From DASTSN01 sp035760665 (GTDB taxonomy: Bacteria > Bacteroidota > Bacteroidia > Chitinophagales > Chitinophagaceae), in NCBI GenBank assembly GCA_035760665.1, contig DASTSN010000025.1:55544-119543 (forward strand): a stretch of 64,000 nucleotides of DNA, given 5' to 3'. The translations under genes and the position numbers were made by a program. Shown in pieces: positions 63,001 to 64,000 of this stretch (positions within the stretch are counted from its first letter, which is position 1; the number at the start of each line of letters is the position of its first letter). The notes under the pieces were generated by a model that had not been told where the DNA came from, did not search any database, and saw only the letters and a list, made by a program, of their open reading frames with translations.

Positions 63001-64000
63001 TGGGCATCCTCTGCGGGACGTATATCTCGGATGGTCATCCGCAAAAACTCTTCGCGGCTATATCCATATTTTCGAACCGCTTCTTCATTTACCTCCAGGA
63101 AAGCAAGGGTCTTTGTATCATAAATCCACAATGGCACCGGATTCTGCTCAAAGAGTGTGCGGTAGCGGTTTTCACTTTCTTCCAGCTGCCGGCGTGCTTC
63201 CAGCATATCGGTAATATCCTGGAAAACGCCGACCAGTTTTTGCGGCTTCCCGTTCGCATCACGTATCAGTGTAGCCCTGGAACTAATTTGCCGGATACTG
63301 CCATCTTTTTTTACAAACCGTTTTTCAATGCGGTATTCTTTTCCCTGTTCCAGGGTTTGCCGCACTTGTGCCAGGGCACGGTCGCGGTCGTCGGGATGAA
63401 TAACTGCCAAGGCACTTTCATAGGTTACCGCAAATTCGCCGGGTTCATAGCCGCAAATTCGGAACACCCCGTCCGACCAATACATCTGCTGGTCGACAAG
63501 ATTCAGCTCCCAGCTACCGACATTTGAAATAGCTTCGGCCTGCTGCAGCAATTGCTGCGTCTTTTGCTCCCGCGACTCTGATGCCCGCTGTTCGGTGATA
63601 TCCATGGTGGTGACAAACACGCCAATGATTTCTCCTTGTTCGTCCCGCGCTGGATGAAATAATACGGTAATATTTTTTTGTGTACCATCCGGCAGAGAGA
63701 TAACGATTTCTGACTGTTCATCAGCGCCGGTTAATACTTTTTGATACAGTTGGCGAACAATTTCTCTTCGTTCAGGCTGGGCATATTTGATTATATCATC
63801 GCCTTTTTTAACCTTCTTTCCCAGGTATTTTTTATATAACGTGAAAAACTGGTTGTTGAAAGAAATAATCCGGAGATTTTTATCCAGTAACACATACGCC
63901 TCCCGCGTGTTGTGCACGAGCAATGCCACTTCGCGTTCTGCCTGTTTTTTTGCAGTTATATCCTTCAGAATTCCGGAAACCAGCGCTTCCCCATTTTCCA
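57036..64000 (-). CDS. giant multi-PAS/GAF histidine kinase, 5' end beyond the window
   Basis: The frame is open from the stop at 57036 to the right edge, giving at least 2,320 residues. The codons before the first usable start (GTG at 63929) encode GEALVSGILKDITAKKQAE, the end of another PAS domain, so the gene continues outside. I count 15 complete PAS domains plus that partial one. A GAF domain (about residues 1280-1425 from the GTG, containing DRIPAGTGLPGLCWQQKKILVW) lies after the tenth PAS. The end has HisKA (FVASHDLQEPLRMVSSF, about 2072) and an ATPase domain (NLVSNALKY, DNGIGI, GTGIGLSTCKKIV). No TM segment is seen. Several PAS copies are near-duplicates of each other. The signal and relay partner are unknown. 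Confidence 0.93.
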   Translation of the reverse strand, partial: ENGEALVSGILKDITAKKQAEREVALLVHNTREAYVLLDKNLRIISFNNQFFTLYKKYLGKKVKKGDDIIKYAQPERREIVRQLYQKVLTGADEQSEIVISLPDGTQKNITVLFHPARDEQGEIIGVFVTTMDITEQRASESREQKTQQLLQQAEAISNVGSWELNLVDQQMYWSDGVFRICGYEPGEFAVTYESALAVIHPDDRDRALAQVRQTLEQGKEYRIEKRFVKKDGSIRQISSRATLIRDANGKPQKLVGVFQDITDMLEARRQLEESENRYRTLFEQNPVPLWIYDTKTLAFLEVNEEAVRKYGYSREEFLRMTIRDIRPAEDAHKLDNITRTETGSASVYHGNWRHLLKNGELIQVEITSHLINYRGRTASLVLAIDITAREQARESLLKINKDLDLILQSTDEGIYGIDENGCCTFINRAAARMLGYQPEELIGKNMHEASHHTKRNGEPYPERECPVNHARGLKHGIVLEDELFWRSDGSSFDARVTCNPIIDNDKTVGAVIAFSDISEQKKLLAEVAGWQLKQEAIINSTDDLIWSIDPDFRLIVANRAFIHRISHYTGIVLKPGDDLLNFDTFPREFIDFWKKQYKRALAGETFTEEIYTPGGKTYPETWAEVRFSPIVKNNVVEGIACYSRDITESKEYEKQLIHINTKLETAQQIAQLGYWELNMDRQTLYWSDEVYRIWGVHPGQFTVNFENFYQTIHPDDRAAFDILQKKALAGEGVLDFEHRIICPDGAIKYVHEKGSLIYDENAKPIRFEGTVQDVTERRMVLQLIEESEQKYRNLFDFSPLPKLIYDLKTLQILEVNKAAEDHYGYTRNEFRQKNLRDMRPSEDVPLLEGVMQQLQEDHAIRFGQWRHIKADGSLIYVEIVGNKISYNGQECMMVAIMDVTERREALEKIKQSEANLAEAQRLAKLGSWNFDFQNDKLTWSDELYNVFGTDKQTFTETHSSFIDLVDEADRERVLQTSRSAQETGESFTIEYQITTPQGERRIIQEHGYGQKDEQGRIVRLFGTAQDITERKMAEEAVRRSNERFEYVTQATFDAIWDWEVAANKVYYGEGYKTVFFLDPALLETENDPWSRRIHPDDLSSVLRTLEECLQNKDGHNWIEEYRFKDGQDVYRYVRDKAVILRDDNGKAVRVIGAMQDITALKKAELKLTSERNMMRTIIDNIPDYVYVKDHQYRHLVNNKAMVRLLGRETEKETLGQTLEAFFPPDVAKQYLDDDKKVIATGEGVYNREEYTITPDGEKQWLLTTKVPLRDDQGNITGLVGVTRDISFINQQRREEKLVNDIISAISKNESFSIALADALRIMAAGLGYRMGEAWVMNLNNTELVRRACWIENSTGAAEQFASQDRIPAGTGLPGLCWQQKKILVWNDLTSNYGFLRRDISVKAGFTAAVGLPVFFQDEVLAVLLFMNDQPISTSEENHRMLQRIALQMGVDLQRKRTADELNRFFNYAPELLCIAAPDGYFKKVNPAFTQILGYTETELLSQPFMNFVHPDDINNTVSELRDATTGRMALSFENRYRTKNGEWRWISWSSSPLLDEEGLVFGYGKDITLAKEAELNLLMFKNVIENSRDGIGIISLEGRETFMNKAFFDMLEYSPDELQNIGGALNVYVDAALGQQMFDTLVAGQYWQGDIQLKSKTGKILDFYLSAGPVFNAKKEVIAVFGVHTDIRQRKQMERALLEYNSRINAILESITDGFFSVDKNWTVTIWNKEAEKLLHTKSETIIGRNLWDVFSNAEPLKFYSEYHRVMNESIAVHFEEYFEPLKAWFEVSAYPADAGISVFFRDVTERKNAEAAIRLSNERYTIVAQATNDSIWDWDLQKNEVYRPGKRLENLLGYENIEAADVDEFWRKHVHPQDWAMVTERRNRILENVLENYWEDEYRFLKPDGDYAFVYDRAYIIRDEEGRAVRMIGASRDITKEKEQVNEISRVRQNLEALINTTSDMIWSIDTNLRIIACNRAYSLMVELVTGEPAQEGDSVLSGYFENEMSDKWLGFYQRCLGGENFTSNESLYNPSTGSVRHTIVSFSPMTSREGIIYGAACYAKDVTELVNSAKQLEELNQRLQKQAAELFSSNKELEQFAFVASHDLQEPLRMVSSFLELIDKKYTAKLDETGRQYIRFAVNGAERMKKLIHSLLQYSRLGSAPDDLTATDMNEVLQNVLEILRGRIEVQQATIEADRLPVLPRTRRSQMLQLLQNLVSNALKYHGEEKPLIKIRVNEEVDHWLFSVGDNGIGIDPRYTEKIFVIFQRLHNSNEYSGTGIGLSTCKKIVELYGGKIWVESEPRKGSTFYFTISKQTSDPR

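Overview
The window looks like chromosomal DNA from a member of the Bacteroidota, most likely Chitinophagaceae or a close relative. The signs are a secreted protein with a C-terminal type IX secretion (T9SS) sorting domain, a gldC gene, lineage-typical families (DUF4290, DUF2911, DUF4197, DUF2905), a bacterial deoxyhypusine-synthase-like enzyme, an FA2H-type hydroxylase that fits sphingolipid synthesis, very long PAS-repeat histidine kinases, and upstream boxes of the Bacteroidota form TTTG-N19..21-TAnnTTTG. Genes are densely packed and transcribed in short runs on both strands. I see no rRNA, tRNA, CRISPR array, prophage, integrase or insertion sequence.

Layout. 1-2910 (minus): a run from a glycosyltransferase through gldC, a YqeY-like gene and cvpA to an alpha/beta hydrolase cut by the left edge. 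3193-12905 (plus): T9SS cargo, DUF4290, murA, gmk, a CNNM/CorC membrane protein, a metzincin-type zinc protease, tatC and rpiB. 12998-24712: M28 peptidase, a small secreted protein, the deoxyhypusine-synthase-like gene, three related small secreted proteins (two adjacent, one at 22721), an sdpR/sdpI pair, ACP phosphodiesterase, a DUF2911 pair, asnB and a cystathionine gamma-synthase-type enzyme. 24788-32840: a small membrane protein, a TIGR02757 gene with a coupled unknown, the FA2H-type hydroxylase, a GH9 glycoside hydrolase whose 3' end runs into an out-of-frame polysaccharide deacetylase, a serine hydrolase, a fumarylacetoacetate-hydrolase-family protein and a flavin reductase. 32845-37511: DUF4197 lipoprotein, tandem HTH regulators, and a divergent lipoprotein plus YiiX-like hydrolase. 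37914-52215: mostly housekeeping (lysS, SDR and aldo/keto reductases, coaX/outer-membrane barrel/lptC, Lon-N protein, GT2, meaB, CDGSH protein, typA, alpha/beta hydrolase, HGSNAT-like acyltransferase). 52255-64000 (minus): a sensory block in which a giant multi-PAS kinase running off the right edge is followed by a second histidine kinase, a stand-alone response regulator and a receiver-PAS-histidine kinase.

The most striking signal is at 27586-27635. The GH9 gene ends in A AAA AAG directly before its stop codon. A perfect 6-bp GC hairpin begins 5 nt downstream and an AAGGAGG motif lies 13 nt upstream. The minus-one frame then stays open for 241 codons and encodes a polysaccharide deacetylase domain that has no ATG, GTG or TTG start before its conserved core. 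This matches the dnaX-type layout of programmed -1 ribosomal frameshifting and would make a GH9-deacetylase fusion. A one-base A-tract error or real mutation is the main alternative.

Other points of interest are a MurA with Asp at the catalytic Cys position, a structured typA leader, a repeated palindrome in front of the tandem HTH regulators, a shared leader motif among the small secreted paralogues, and a PAS-repeat kinase of more than 2,300 residues.
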